Assembly: GCA_963734125.1 (NCBI GenBank)
Contig: CAVTGB010000020.1
Span: 1 to 39,662 of the forward strand
Source of the DNA: DATARH01 sp963734125
Lineage (GTDB): Bacteria; Pseudomonadota; Alphaproteobacteria; ATCC43930; CGMCC-115725
Direction: 5' to 3'
Length of the DNA stretch: 39,662 nt
This document shows, in pieces, positions 1 through 7,360 of the stretch. The notes under the pieces were generated by a model that was not told where the DNA came from, made no database searches, and saw nothing but the letters and a program-made list of their open reading frames with translations. Position 1 is the stretch's first letter; each line of letters starts with the position of its first letter. Made by a program: the position numbers and the translations under genes.

Positions 1-338
1 AGCCCCTGGCGCTGGTCCAAGAGCTTGCCGTGACTCAATTCGCATCCATCGGCTTCGCGGCGACCGGCGCAGCGCCAGTCGCGCAGATCGAGCCGCAAAT
101 GGTTCTCGACGCCAGCCGGAGCCGTGCGGCACGGCCACTCAGCTCCTCACCGTGGGCGGTGATCGAGGCGTCGCAGATCCCATTCATTTGAGACGACGCG
201 AGCGATCAACACCATCTCGGTGTAACTCGGCGCACGGCCGAGGTGCGAGGTTAGCTCTCGGGTCCGATCGGTCGTGAAGTGCTGCCTCGAGCGCGCGTTG
301 AAAATTTTCGAGGCGCACAGGCGTCGCTCGGCTTGCAT
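1..338 (-). pseudogene. Remnant of small hypothetical gene
   Basis: An ATG at 338 opens a 63-codon frame ending at 147, with GGAAAG just upstream. It contains a conserved-looking stretch, HLGRAPSYTEMVLIARVV followed by NEWDLRRLD. The frame stops just after this, but reading on in another frame gives EELSGRAARLRLA and then, after a further shift, HLRLDLRDW. From memory this order resembles small uncharacterised proteobacterial proteins often found near integrated elements. I read it as one gene broken near position 160 and again near 100, running off the left edge. No function is known to me. The window edge hides its 3' end. Confidence 0.4.
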
Positions 339-432
339 CGGCGCTTTCCGGCGCGGCTTGGAGGCGCCGTGTTCATAACGATCTGCGCTCGTTCAGGACA
401 TTGAGCCAGTCAGTGCCAGCGATCGGCCGCAA

Positions 433-921
433 GTGCACCGGGACGACGAGATCCCGATCTTTGCAACCGAGGCGCATTTGGCGCAGACTCGCAGGATGCT
501 TAGCGAGGGCCAGCGCTGCTTTCTCGACCATGGCCGCGTCGGGCACCTCGCCACCGCCGACGCGAAGGCGGCGCCGCATCTGATCCCGGTGTGCTACGCG
601 GCCGCCGCCGACACGCTCTACATCACCGTCGACGAGAAGCCGAAGCGGCAGGACATTCCCTTAAAGCGGGTGCGCAACATCCTCGACAACCCGCAGGCCG
701 CGTTTGTCGTCGACCGCTATGACGAAGACTGGCGCCGGCTCGGCTGGGTCATGCTGCGCGGCCCCGCCGAGATCCTCGACGCCGGCCCCGAACACGACCG
801 CGCCCAGGCCCTCATTGTCGCGCGCTATCCGCAGCTGCGCGCGATGCACATCGCCGAGCTTCCGGTCATTGCGCTGCGCATTGCCCGGGCGAGCGATTGG
901 GGCGATCTGTCGGTTGCCTGA
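433..921 (+). CDS. PPOX-class pyridoxamine 5'-phosphate oxidase-like flavoprotein (TIGR03668-like)
   Basis: The protein has 162 residues from the GTG at 433. An in-frame ATG at 496 (residue 22) lies where members of this family usually begin, so the shorter form is quite possible. The core GRVGHLATAD, then HLIPVCYA, YITVDEKPKR and GWVMLRGPAEIL, is the split-barrel flavin-binding fold of the pyridoxamine 5'-phosphate oxidase superfamily, closest to the group annotated as F420-dependent PPOX oxidoreductases. The family binds FMN or F420. The substrate cannot be read from sequence. It lies 87 bp upstream of a Rieske dioxygenase and points the same way, so a role in the same catabolic block is an inference. 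Confidence 0.8.
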   Translation: MHRDDEIPIFATEAHLAQTRRMLSEGQRCFLDHGRVGHLATADAKAAPHLIPVCYAAAADTLYITVDEKPKRQDIPLKRVRNILDNPQAAFVVDRYDEDWRRLGWVMLRGPAEILDAGPEHDRAQALIVARYPQLRAMHIAELPVIALRIARASDWGDLSVA

Positions 922-975
922 CGCCGCCCTGCCTCTCCGCGATCCGGTCGAATGGCTCTCCATCCGACGCGGCTC

Positions 976-1000
976 CTGCTATCATGATCGCGAGAGGAAG
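976..1000 (+). promoter_or_regulatory. Possible extended -10 and Shine-Dalgarno before dioxygenase alpha
   Basis: TGCTATCAT at 977-985 fits an extended -10 (TGn plus TATCAT). GAGAGGAAGG at 991-1000 supplies a ribosome binding site nine bases before the ATG at 1009. The ten-base string CTGCTATCAT recurs at 9166-9175 ahead of coxS. No good -35 is visible at the usual distance, so the promoter call is weak while the ribosome site is convincing. Confidence 0.3.
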
Positions 1001-1008
1001 GTGCTGGT

Positions 1009-2343
1009 ATGAGCACTCGGCACTACGCTGTCATCGACCCCGCGACCGGCAAGCTCGACCGCTCGATCTTCAGTGAGCAGCAGGTCTACGACGACGAGAT
1101 GGAGCGGATCTTCGGGCGCGCCTGGCTGATGATCGGGCACGAGAGCCTGGTGCCCGCGCCCGATGATTTCTTCCACACCTACATGGGCGAAGACCCGGTG
1201 ATCCTGACCCGCGACGCTGCGGGCCGGCTCCACGCGCTATTGAACATGTGCCGCCACCGCGGCAACCGGGTGTGCCGCGTCGATGACGGCAACGCCAAGC
1301 GTTTCATGTGTACGTATCACGGCTGGACCTATCGCAACGACGGCGCCCTCGATCACGTCCCCGGCGAGACCGAAGCCTATTACGACGCGCTCGACCGGAA
1401 ATCTCTCGGCCTCGTCGAGGCACGGGTCGAGACTTACGCAGACATCATCTTCGCGACCTGGGCCAAGGACGCCCCGAGCCTGGAGGCCTATCTGGGCGAT
1501 GCGCGCTGGTATCTCGACACCGTGTTCAACCGGCGCGACGGCGGGATGCAGGCGTTGGGGCCAATGAAATGGCTTGAGCCGGTCAACTGGAAGACGCTCG
1601 TCGACAACTGCTCGGACAACTACCACGTCCCCACCAGCCATCTCTCGTCCGCCCGGGTCCAGACCCGCTTTCTCGGCCGCCCGCTCCTGTCGCACGAGGA
1701 CCAGTTTCAGAGCCCCCACAAGCACGCCTTCGTCAACGGGCACGGGATCACCTTTCGCGACGCCGACGACAACATGCCGCGCTACATGCACGGCGTGTCG
1801 AGCGAGACGATGCGTCTCTTCGAGGACTATCACCGCGCGACGATGCCCGAGGTCGAGCGCCGGCTCGGCGCGGTGCGGGCGCGCCGGGTGCAGCTCGGCA
1901 ACCATTCGATCTTCCCGAACGGGGTTTTGGGGCTGCGCCTCGCCCTGCCGCGCGGCCCCTTGAAAACCGAGTTCTGGCACTTCGTCCTCCTCGACCGCGA
2001 TGCTCCGGAGGAATTGAAGCGGGTCATTCGCATCGGCAGCCAGGCCAATAACGGCGCCGCCGGGATGTTCGAGCAGGACGACGTCGACAACTGGCGCCAG
2101 GTAACGCTTGCGAGCACGAGCCGCCTCGGCCGCGAACACGCCCAAGACCTGTCGATGGGCGTCGGCCACGCCGGGCCCCATCCCGACTATCCCGGGCTCG
2201 TCTCCGAGCGCTACATCTCCGAGAACAACCAGCGCCTCTTCTATCGGCGCTGGGAAGAATTCATGAATGCGACAAGTTGGGCCGACATCCCGCTCGCGCC
2301 CGTCACCGCCCGGTTCGACGGCACCGCGACGATGCAGGGTTAG
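1009..2343 (+). CDS. Rieske aromatic ring-hydroxylating dioxygenase, alpha subunit
   Basis: This 444-residue protein is the catalytic large subunit of a Rieske non-haem iron oxygenase, which adds O2 to an aromatic ring using electrons from a partner reductase. The [2Fe-2S] Rieske ligands are Cys81-x-His83 and Cys101-x2-His104 (CRHRG, CTYHGW). The mononuclear iron site is Asp203-x2-His206-x4-His211, spaced as in naphthalene dioxygenase. The length is normal for the family. The beta subunit follows at 2916, but a DUF559 gene with repeats lies between them. No ferredoxin or reductase gene is in the window, so electrons must come from elsewhere. The substrate is not predictable; benzoate-, biphenyl- or salicylate-type rings are all possible. 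Confidence 0.93.
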   Translation: MSTRHYAVIDPATGKLDRSIFSEQQVYDDEMERIFGRAWLMIGHESLVPAPDDFFHTYMGEDPVILTRDAAGRLHALLNMCRHRGNRVCRVDDGNAKRFMCTYHGWTYRNDGALDHVPGETEAYYDALDRKSLGLVEARVETYADIIFATWAKDAPSLEAYLGDARWYLDTVFNRRDGGMQALGPMKWLEPVNWKTLVDNCSDNYHVPTSHLSSARVQTRFLGRPLLSHEDQFQSPHKHAFVNGHGITFRDADDNMPRYMHGVSSETMRLFEDYHRATMPEVERRLGAVRARRVQLGNHSIFPNGVLGLRLALPRGPLKTEFWHFVLLDRDAPEELKRVIRIGSQANNGAAGMFEQDDVDNWRQVTLASTSRLGREHAQDLSMGVGHAGPHPDYPGLVSERYISENNQRLFYRRWEEFMNATSWADIPLAPVTARFDGTATMQG

Positions 2344-2372
2344 GTACGGGTGCTATGCGCATCGTTAACGGG

Positions 2373-2410
2373 CCTCCCCCTAGATGGGGGAGGGTTGGGA
2401 GGGGGTGATG
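2373..2410 (+). repeat. G/C-tract palindromic repeat, copy A (forward)
   Basis: The unit is a palindrome, CCTCCCCCTAGATGGGGGAGG, followed by GTTGGGAGGGGGTGATG. Five copies of this unit occur in the window: forward at 2373, 2829 and 5328, reverse at 2764 and 5277. In this copy the centre is TAGA rather than TCGA. Its GGGAGGGGG tail sits about ten bases before the GTG at 2416 and can act as a ribosome binding site for the DUF559 gene. Confidence 0.8.
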
Positions 2411-2415
2411 CTCCG

Positions 2416-2919
2416 GTGAAAAAGCAGCCGATCAACGGCGCCTTCCATCGCGCCCGCGTGCTGCGCCGGAACCTGACCGAAGCGGAAAAACGGCTGTGGC
2501 AGATCCTGCGCTCCGAGCAAACGGAAGGGCGTAAGTTCCGCCGTCAAGTGCCGATCGGCCGCTTCATCGCCGACTTTGTCTGCCACAAGGCCCGGCTGAT
2601 CGTCGAAATCGACGGCGGCCAGCACGATCGCTCATCGCCAAGGGAGGCGGAGCGGAGCCTCTTCATGCGCAACGAGGGCTATCGAATTTTGCGGTTTTGG
2701 AACAACGAGGTCCTGGCAAACCTCGACGGTGTGCATCGAATAATCGTCGATGCGTTACACCGGATCACCCCCACCCAAACCCTCCCCCATCGAGGGGGAG
2801 GGCTCATCGAAACCACACAGGATAAGCCCCTCCCCCTCGATGGGGGAGGGTTGGGAGGGGGTGATGCTGTCCGCGGGGCTCGGCGTCACGGGCCGAAGGT
2901 AACGGAGCGCCCGGTATGA
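2416..2919 (+). CDS. DUF559 endonuclease-like protein between repeat copies
   Basis: From a GTG at 2416 this encodes 167 residues; the frame stays open upstream to 2350, but that part only translates repeat copy A. The DUF559 core runs from RARVLRRNLTEAEKRLW through KFRRQVPIGRFIADFVC, LIVEIDGGQH and GYRILRFWNNEVL. It is a very-short-patch-repair/PD-(D/E)XK-like nuclease fold, with the D of IADFVC and ExDGGQH as likely catalytic positions. The true domain ends near 2763. The last 52 residues are read through repeat copies B and C (PHRGGG, PLDGGGLGGG), and the stop overlaps the beta-subunit start as ATGA. The biological role of DUF559 proteins is unclear to me. Separation of the dioxygenase subunits suggests it arrived as a cassette. 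Confidence 0.85.
   Translation: MKKQPINGAFHRARVLRRNLTEAEKRLWQILRSEQTEGRKFRRQVPIGRFIADFVCHKARLIVEIDGGQHDRSSPREAERSLFMRNEGYRILRFWNNEVLANLDGVHRIIVDALHRITPTQTLPHRGGGLIETTQDKPLPLDGGGLGGGDAVRGARRHGPKVTERPV
2764..2866. repeat. Inverted pair of palindromic repeats, copies B (reverse) and C (forward)
   Basis: Copy B (2764-2802) is reverse-oriented and copy C (2829-2866) forward, 26 bp apart, so the pair is head-to-head like a bacterial interspersed mosaic element (paired REP). Each unit contains its own palindrome with stems of about eight G/C pairs. Both are translated as the C-terminal tail of the DUF559 frame. The same B/C arrangement recurs at 5277-5364. No RAYT (REP-associated tyrosine transposase) gene is present in the window. 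Confidence 0.8.
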
Positions 2920-3425
2920 AATCGCAAGAGGCGCTGTGGTTCGAGCTGATGCAATTCTACATCCGCGAAGCGTGGCTCCTCGACGAGCGCAAGCTCAAGG
3001 AGTGGCTCGATCTTTTTACCGACGACATCCTCTACTTCATGCCGCGGCGCAAGAACGTGCATCGCCGGGAGTTGCAGCGCGAATTGACCCCGCTCGGCGA
3101 CCTTGCGATCCTCGAAGAGGACAAGCGCTATCTCGAGATGCGCGTCGCCCGGCTCGACAGCGGCATGGCCTGGGCCGAGGACCCCCCCTCGCGCACCCGG
3201 CATCTGATCGGCAACCTCGAAGCCAGGCCCCTGGAGAACGGCGAAGTCGAGGCCCGGACCGCGTTCCTGGTCTACCGCTCGCACCTCGAAACCGACCATC
3301 AGCTGCTCTCCGGCTGCCGCGAGGATGTGCTACGCCAGGTGGAAGGCGCGTGGAAGGTCGCCCGCCGCACGATCGTCCTCGACGCCAACGTCCTCCTCGA
3401 CAAGAACCTCAGCGTATTTTTGTAG
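2916..3425 (+). CDS. Aromatic ring-hydroxylating dioxygenase, beta subunit
   Basis: This 169-residue protein is the small subunit of the Rieske dioxygenase, with the NTF2-like cone fold (SnoaL/beta family). Typical features are the acidic N-terminal helix with EAWLLDERKLKEWLDLF, then YFMPRR, EARPLENGEVEARTAFLVYRS and the C-terminal VARRTIVLDANVLLDKNLSVFL. The beta subunit is structural, building the alpha3beta3 hexamer, and carries no metal. GGAG at 2904-2907 precedes the ATG by eight bases, and the ATG overlaps the DUF559 stop as ATGA. It would normally follow alpha directly. Confidence 0.92.
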   Translation: MKSQEALWFELMQFYIREAWLLDERKLKEWLDLFTDDILYFMPRRKNVHRRELQRELTPLGDLAILEEDKRYLEMRVARLDSGMAWAEDPPSRTRHLIGNLEARPLENGEVEARTAFLVYRSHLETDHQLLSGCREDVLRQVEGAWKVARRTIVLDANVLLDKNLSVFL

Positions 3426-3436
3426 GCCCGTCCCCC

Positions 3437-4292
3437 TCAGTACCCCTTGAGGAACGCCAGCACCTGGGCGGTCCATTCGCCGGGCTTCTCGAAGGGGGGC
3501 CAGTGGCCGCAATTATTGAGGAGGACGAGGCGGGAGTCGTCGATGTGGTTGAGGATCGCGATACTGACCTCGAAAGCGACCATCCGGTCGTAGCGCCCGT
3601 GGATGAGGAGGACCGGCGCCTTGATGCCGGCGAGGTCGGGGGTGTAGTCGTGGGGCAGGCTGACCGATTGCGCTCGCGCCGCCAAAAACTCGGGCGACCA
3701 GGTGTGCGCGCGGTGGATGTAGTCGACGAGTTCATCGGTGACGAGACTTCTCGTCGTCGATGTGGACGCGCAGGTAGCGCCGGATGTTTTCGGGGCTCGG
3801 GTCGGCGATCGCCTGCTGGGTGGCGCGGCTGCCCTCCGAGGGGCGGTTGGCCAAGAGGTAGCGGTCGCCGCCGGTGCCGATATGCGAGCCGCCCATGACG
3901 AACTTGCGGACCCGCTCGGGGTAGGAGATCGCCGCCACCATCGCCGACTGCCCGCCCTGCGAGTTGCCGACCCAATGCGCCTTGTCGATCCCGAGCGCAT
4001 CCAACAGCGCGACCCCGGTGCGCGCCTGGACCGCGTGCACCCCCTCGCGGTAGACGATTGGCCCCGTTTTGGAAAAATTCGGCATGTCCATGAGGATGCA
4101 GCGGAAGTTCTGCGATAGGGCGCCGACAACCTTGTGAAAGGTGATCCACGCGGTGGTGCCGGGGCCGTAGGAGTGTAGGAAGAGCACGGGTTCCCCCGCG
4201 CCGACATCGTGGTAGTGCACTTGCATCCCCCCGGCGGCGATCGTTTTGCTGGTGCCGGCTTCGGTCAGGCCATGCGACGCGATGAACGGCAT
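3437..4292 (-). pseudogene. Meta-cleavage product hydrolase-like alpha/beta hydrolase, frameshifted
   Basis: The ATG at 4292 has a strong ribosome site (GGGAGGA, seven bases upstream). The first frame gives the N-terminal two thirds, with LFLHSYGPGTTAW (oxyanion region), LMDMPNFSKT and the nucleophile elbow GNSQGG (Ser111). After DDEK the frame ends at once, but one base over it continues LVTDELVDYIHRAHTWSPEF and IHGRYDRMV (acid) to CGHWPPFEKP (catalytic His), ending at 3437. The span is 285 codons plus one base, so a single extra base at about 3744-3747 explains it. Relatives such as BphD, DmpD and HsaD cleave C-C bonds in ring meta-cleavage products. It is convergent with the dioxygenase beta gene and divergent from the TauD-like gene. 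With that base removed, the enzyme looks complete. Confidence 0.87.
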
Positions 4293-4406
4293 CTCGTCCT
4301 CCCTGTGCGCGCCCTTCCACCCATAGCCGAAAATCGGCGCCGATGCGATTGCGGCGGTGGCGGGATCGGGGTCATAGTGGGGCGTCATTCGAAGGGAGGA
4401 TCGGCG

Positions 4407-5252
4407 ATGCCCGATACACCGCAACTGCGTCCGCTCGGAGAGGCGCTCGGCACCGAGGCGCTCGGGGTCGATCTCGCCCGGCTCGACGATGCGACCTTTG
4501 CCTGGATCGAGCGGGCGTTTGCCGAGCATCCGGTCCTGGTATTCCGCGACCAGAAGCTTGGCGCGGCCGATCTCGCCGCTTTCGGCCGGCGCTTTGGGGC
4601 GCCCTTGAAGCACTCGCTGGTCAGCTACCGCCATCCCGACCACCCCGAAGTCTCCTGGCTGCGCAATGTCGACGAGGCCGGGGAGATCGACTGGTACGGC
4701 GTCAAGCGCGCCACCGACTGGCACACCGATTCGACCTACGAAGAGGAATTGCCGCTGCTGGCGATGCTGCACGCCCTCGAAGTGCCGAAAACCAAGGGCG
4801 GCACGATGTTCGCCGACATGTGCGCCGCTTATGACGCGCTGCCGCAAGCGATGAAGGAGCGCCTTGCCACCCTCGTCGGGCTCCATGGCCGTACCGATGG
4901 TCCGGCCGGCACCAGGCTCTATACGCTCGAAGAGGGCGAGCGGATGACCGACAAGAAATACGAGGAACAGGCGCGCCCGGCCGTCATCCCGCATCCGGTG
5001 ACTGGGCGCCCGATCCTCTTCGTCAACCCGATGCACGTGCACGGGTTTGTCGGGATGGAGCGCAAGGAAGCCTGGGGGCTGATCGAGGAACTGGCGGCGC
5101 ATGCGACCCAGGACCGCTTCGTCTACTACCACTCCTGGCGGGTTGGCGACCTCCTGATCTGGGACGAGCGGAGGACGATGCACCGGGGCGCCGGCGACTA
5201 CCACCCCGAGGAACGCCGGGTCATGCTGCGCACAATCGTCTACCCGCATTGA
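4407..5252 (+). CDS. TauD/TfdA-family Fe(II)/2-oxoglutarate dioxygenase
   Basis: The start is the ATG at 4407, preceded by AGGGAGGA at 4393-4400; the longer upstream open frame has no such support. The 281-residue protein carries the iron triad His106-x-Asp108 (DWHTDSTYEE) and His259 (TMHRGAGDY), plus the 2-oxoglutarate-binding Arg275 (VMLRT). These are spaced as in taurine and 2,4-D dioxygenases. The family hydroxylates small acids, often to release sulfite or a phenol, consuming 2-oxoglutarate. The substrate is unknown. It is divergent from the hydrolase across 114 bp, and convergent with the CoA-transferase across a repeat pair. Confidence 0.93.
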   Translation: MPDTPQLRPLGEALGTEALGVDLARLDDATFAWIERAFAEHPVLVFRDQKLGAADLAAFGRRFGAPLKHSLVSYRHPDHPEVSWLRNVDEAGEIDWYGVKRATDWHTDSTYEEELPLLAMLHALEVPKTKGGTMFADMCAAYDALPQAMKERLATLVGLHGRTDGPAGTRLYTLEEGERMTDKKYEEQARPAVIPHPVTGRPILFVNPMHVHGFVGMERKEAWGLIEELAAHATQDRFVYYHSWRVGDLLIWDERRTMHRGAGDYHPEERRVMLRTIVYPH

Positions 5253-5276
5253 CCGAGCCGACGCACTCGGGCCCGC

Positions 5277-5364
5277 ATCACCCCCACCCCGACCCACCCC
5301 CATCGAGGGGGCGGGAGTACAGATAGCCCTCCCCCTCGATGGGGGAGGGTTGGGAGGGGGTGTG
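5277..5364. repeat. Inverted pair of palindromic repeats, copies D (reverse) and E (forward)
   Basis: This is the second head-to-head pair of the same unit as at 2764-2866. It lies between the stop of the TauD-like gene (5252) and the stop of the CoA-transferase (5377). Sitting exactly between convergent genes is the usual place for REP-type elements. The long G/C stems could form strong hairpins in both transcripts and serve as a bidirectional stop, although no T-run follows. Confidence 0.78.
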
Positions 5365-5376
5365 CCGGGCAGCGCG

Positions 5377-6549
5377 TCAGCCCGTCCGCTCTCCGGCGCC
5401 GCTCAGCGCGGCGACATCGCTTTTGCTGTAGCCCAGTTCGCCGAGCACCGCCTCGGTGTGTTCGCCGAGCGCGGCGACGGTCGGCTTGGCGGCGGCGGTG
5501 GCGGCCGAGAAGCGGAACGGCGGATTGAGCACGCGGAAGCTGCCGCCGTGGTCGCGCACCTCGGCGATCGATTGGCGGTGCGCGAGCTGCGGGTCCTCCA
5601 TCGCCTCCTTGACCGTGCGATAGGGCGATCCGGGGACCCCGTGCGCATCGAAGATCGCCTGCACCTCGGCACTGGTGTGCCCGGTCGACCAGGCTTCGAG
5701 TTCGTCGATCAACTGACCCCAATTGGCGCGCCGGTCGGGGTATTTGGCGAAGCGCGGGTCGTCGATCCAGTCGCGCCGGCCGGCGGCCACCGCGAGGTTC
5801 TGGAAGGTGCGCTCGCTCGCGACCGAGAGGTTGACGTAGCCGTCCCTGGTCGCGATCGGCCCGAATACCGGGCGCCCCGGAACATAGGACGCCGGGAACT
5901 GCGCCAGCTGGATCTCGCTCAAAGTGAGGCTCAGCATGCTTTCGAGCATCGAGACGTCGATCAGCTGCCCTTCACCGGTCGCCTGGCGCTGGAAGAGCGC
6001 GGTCATGATCGCCCCGAACGCGTAGGTGCCGGTCAATACATCGGCGATGTAGATGCCGCAGTAATCGGGCCGCCGCCCGCCGCCCTGATACGCCAGATGC
6101 GCCAGATCGTAGCCCGAGGCGGCGTGGATCACCGGCGCATAGGCCGGGAGCCCCGCCGACGGCCCGGTCTGGCCATAGCCCGAGATCGCGCAGTAGACGA
6201 GGTCCGGCTTCACCGCCTGGAGTTTTGGATAATCGAGGCCGAAGCGCCGCATGACCCCAGGCCGGAAATTTTCGACGACGACGTCGGCGCTGGCGACGAG
6301 GCGGCGGGCGGCGGCGACCGCTTGGGCGCGCTTCAGGTCGAGGACGACGCTTTTCTTGCCGGTGTTGAGCTGGCCGAACGAGGTGCTGGCGCCGTCGCGC
6401 AGCGGCGGGCGGGCGCGCATCATGTCGCCTTCGGGCGCCTCCACCTTCACCACCTCGGCCCCGATATCGGAGAGGAGGCGGGTGCAATGCGGCCCGGCGA
6501 TCGTCGTCGTGAAATCGACCACCCGCAACCCGTCGAAGGCGCTCGTCAT
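5377..6549 (-). CDS. CaiB/BaiF family (class III) CoA-transferase
   Basis: The start is the ATG at 6549, with GGGAG seven bases before it; eight further codons upstream are open but unsupported. The 390-residue protein begins FDGLRVVDFTTTIAGPHCTRLLSDIGAEVVKVE, the N-terminal signature of family III CoA-transferases. Other landmarks are NTGKKSVVLDLK, VVENFRPGVM and Asp170 in the IADVLTG segment that aligns with the catalytic Asp169 of formyl-CoA transferase. The family moves CoA between carboxylic acids without ATP. The donor and acceptor are not evident. It is last in a minus-strand run after pyrF and an ABC ATPase (gap 28 bp). Activation of an aromatic-derived acid is an inference. Confidence 0.92.
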   Translation of the reverse strand: MTSAFDGLRVVDFTTTIAGPHCTRLLSDIGAEVVKVEAPEGDMMRARPPLRDGASTSFGQLNTGKKSVVLDLKRAQAVAAARRLVASADVVVENFRPGVMRRFGLDYPKLQAVKPDLVYCAISGYGQTGPSAGLPAYAPVIHAASGYDLAHLAYQGGGRRPDYCGIYIADVLTGTYAFGAIMTALFQRQATGEGQLIDVSMLESMLSLTLSEIQLAQFPASYVPGRPVFGPIATRDGYVNLSVASERTFQNLAVAAGRRDWIDDPRFAKYPDRRANWGQLIDELEAWSTGHTSAEVQAIFDAHGVPGSPYRTVKEAMEDPQLAHRQSIAEVRDHGGSFRVLNPPFRFSAATAAAKPTVAALGEHTEAVLGELGYSKSDVAALSGAGERTG

Positions 6550-6577
6550 CTCCGCTCTCCCGCCCCGCTTCACGGCT

Positions 6578-7342
6578 TCAATGCGCCAAGATCTGGCTGA
6601 GGAACAGCCGGGTGCGCTCGCTTTTCGGGCTGGCGAAAAATTCCTTCGGGGGCCCGCGCTCGACGATCTCGCCCCGATCCATGAACACCATCGTGTCGGC
6701 GACGGTGCGGGCGAACCCCATCTCGTGGGTGACGCAGACCATCGTCATCCCCTCCTCGGCCAGTTCGACCATGACGTCAAGCACCTCCTTGATCATCTCG
6801 GGGTCGAGGGCGGAAGTCGGCTCGTCGAACAGCATGATCTCGGGCTTCATGCACAGTGAGCGCGCGATCGCGACGCGCTGCTGCTGGCCGCCCGAGAGCT
6901 GCCCCGGGTATTTGTCGGCCTGCTCGGGGATCTTCACCCGTTCGAGGTAGCTGCGCGCGGTCGCCTCGGCCTCCTTCTTCGGCAATTTGCGCACCCAGAT
7001 CGGCGCCAGCGTCAGGTTTTGCAGCACCGTCAGATGCGGGAACAGATTGAACTGCTGGAACACCATGCCAACTTCGCGCCGGGTCGCCTCGATATTCTTA
7101 GAGTTGGCGTTGAGCTCGATCCCGGCGACGATGATCTGGCCCTCTTGATGCTCCTCGAGCCGGTTGATGCAGCGGATCATCGTCGATTTGCCCGAGCCCG
7201 AGGGGCCGCAGACGACGACGCGCTCGCCTTTCCTCACCTCGAGGCTGATGTCGGAGAGCGCATGGAACTCGCCGTACCATTTGTGGACATGGCGCATCAC
7301 GATCATCGGTGCGCCGATGCCCGGCGCTTCCTTCTCGGGCAT
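6578..7342 (-). CDS. Polar amino acid ABC transporter ATP-binding protein (GlnQ/HisP type)
   Basis: The 254-residue ATPase has Walker A GPSGSGKST, Q-loop FQQFNLFP, signature LSGGQQQR, Walker B IMLFDEPTSALD and switch His in THEMGFAR. VTHEMGFAR and the overall length are typical of the polar amino acid uptake (GlnQ, HisP, AapP) group, cytoplasmic at the inner membrane. No permease or binding-protein gene adjoins it: pyrF lies 18 bp upstream and the CoA-transferase 28 bp downstream. It must therefore serve a transporter encoded elsewhere, or be what remains of a split operon. The transported substrate is unknown. Confidence 0.93.
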   Translation of the reverse strand: MPEKEAPGIGAPMIVMRHVHKWYGEFHALSDISLEVRKGERVVVCGPSGSGKSTMIRCINRLEEHQEGQIIVAGIELNANSKNIEATRREVGMVFQQFNLFPHLTVLQNLTLAPIWVRKLPKKEAEATARSYLERVKIPEQADKYPGQLSGGQQQRVAIARSLCMKPEIMLFDEPTSALDPEMIKEVLDVMVELAEEGMTMVCVTHEMGFARTVADTMVFMDRGEIVERGPPKEFFASPKSERTRLFLSQILAH

Positions 7343-7360
7343 CAGCGGGCTCCGCCAGGG

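Noticed and set aside
2343..2919. An insertion sequence between the dioxygenase subunits
   Set aside because: There is no transposase, no terminal inverted repeats bounding the whole insert and no clear target duplication, only palindromic repeat units and a DUF559 gene.
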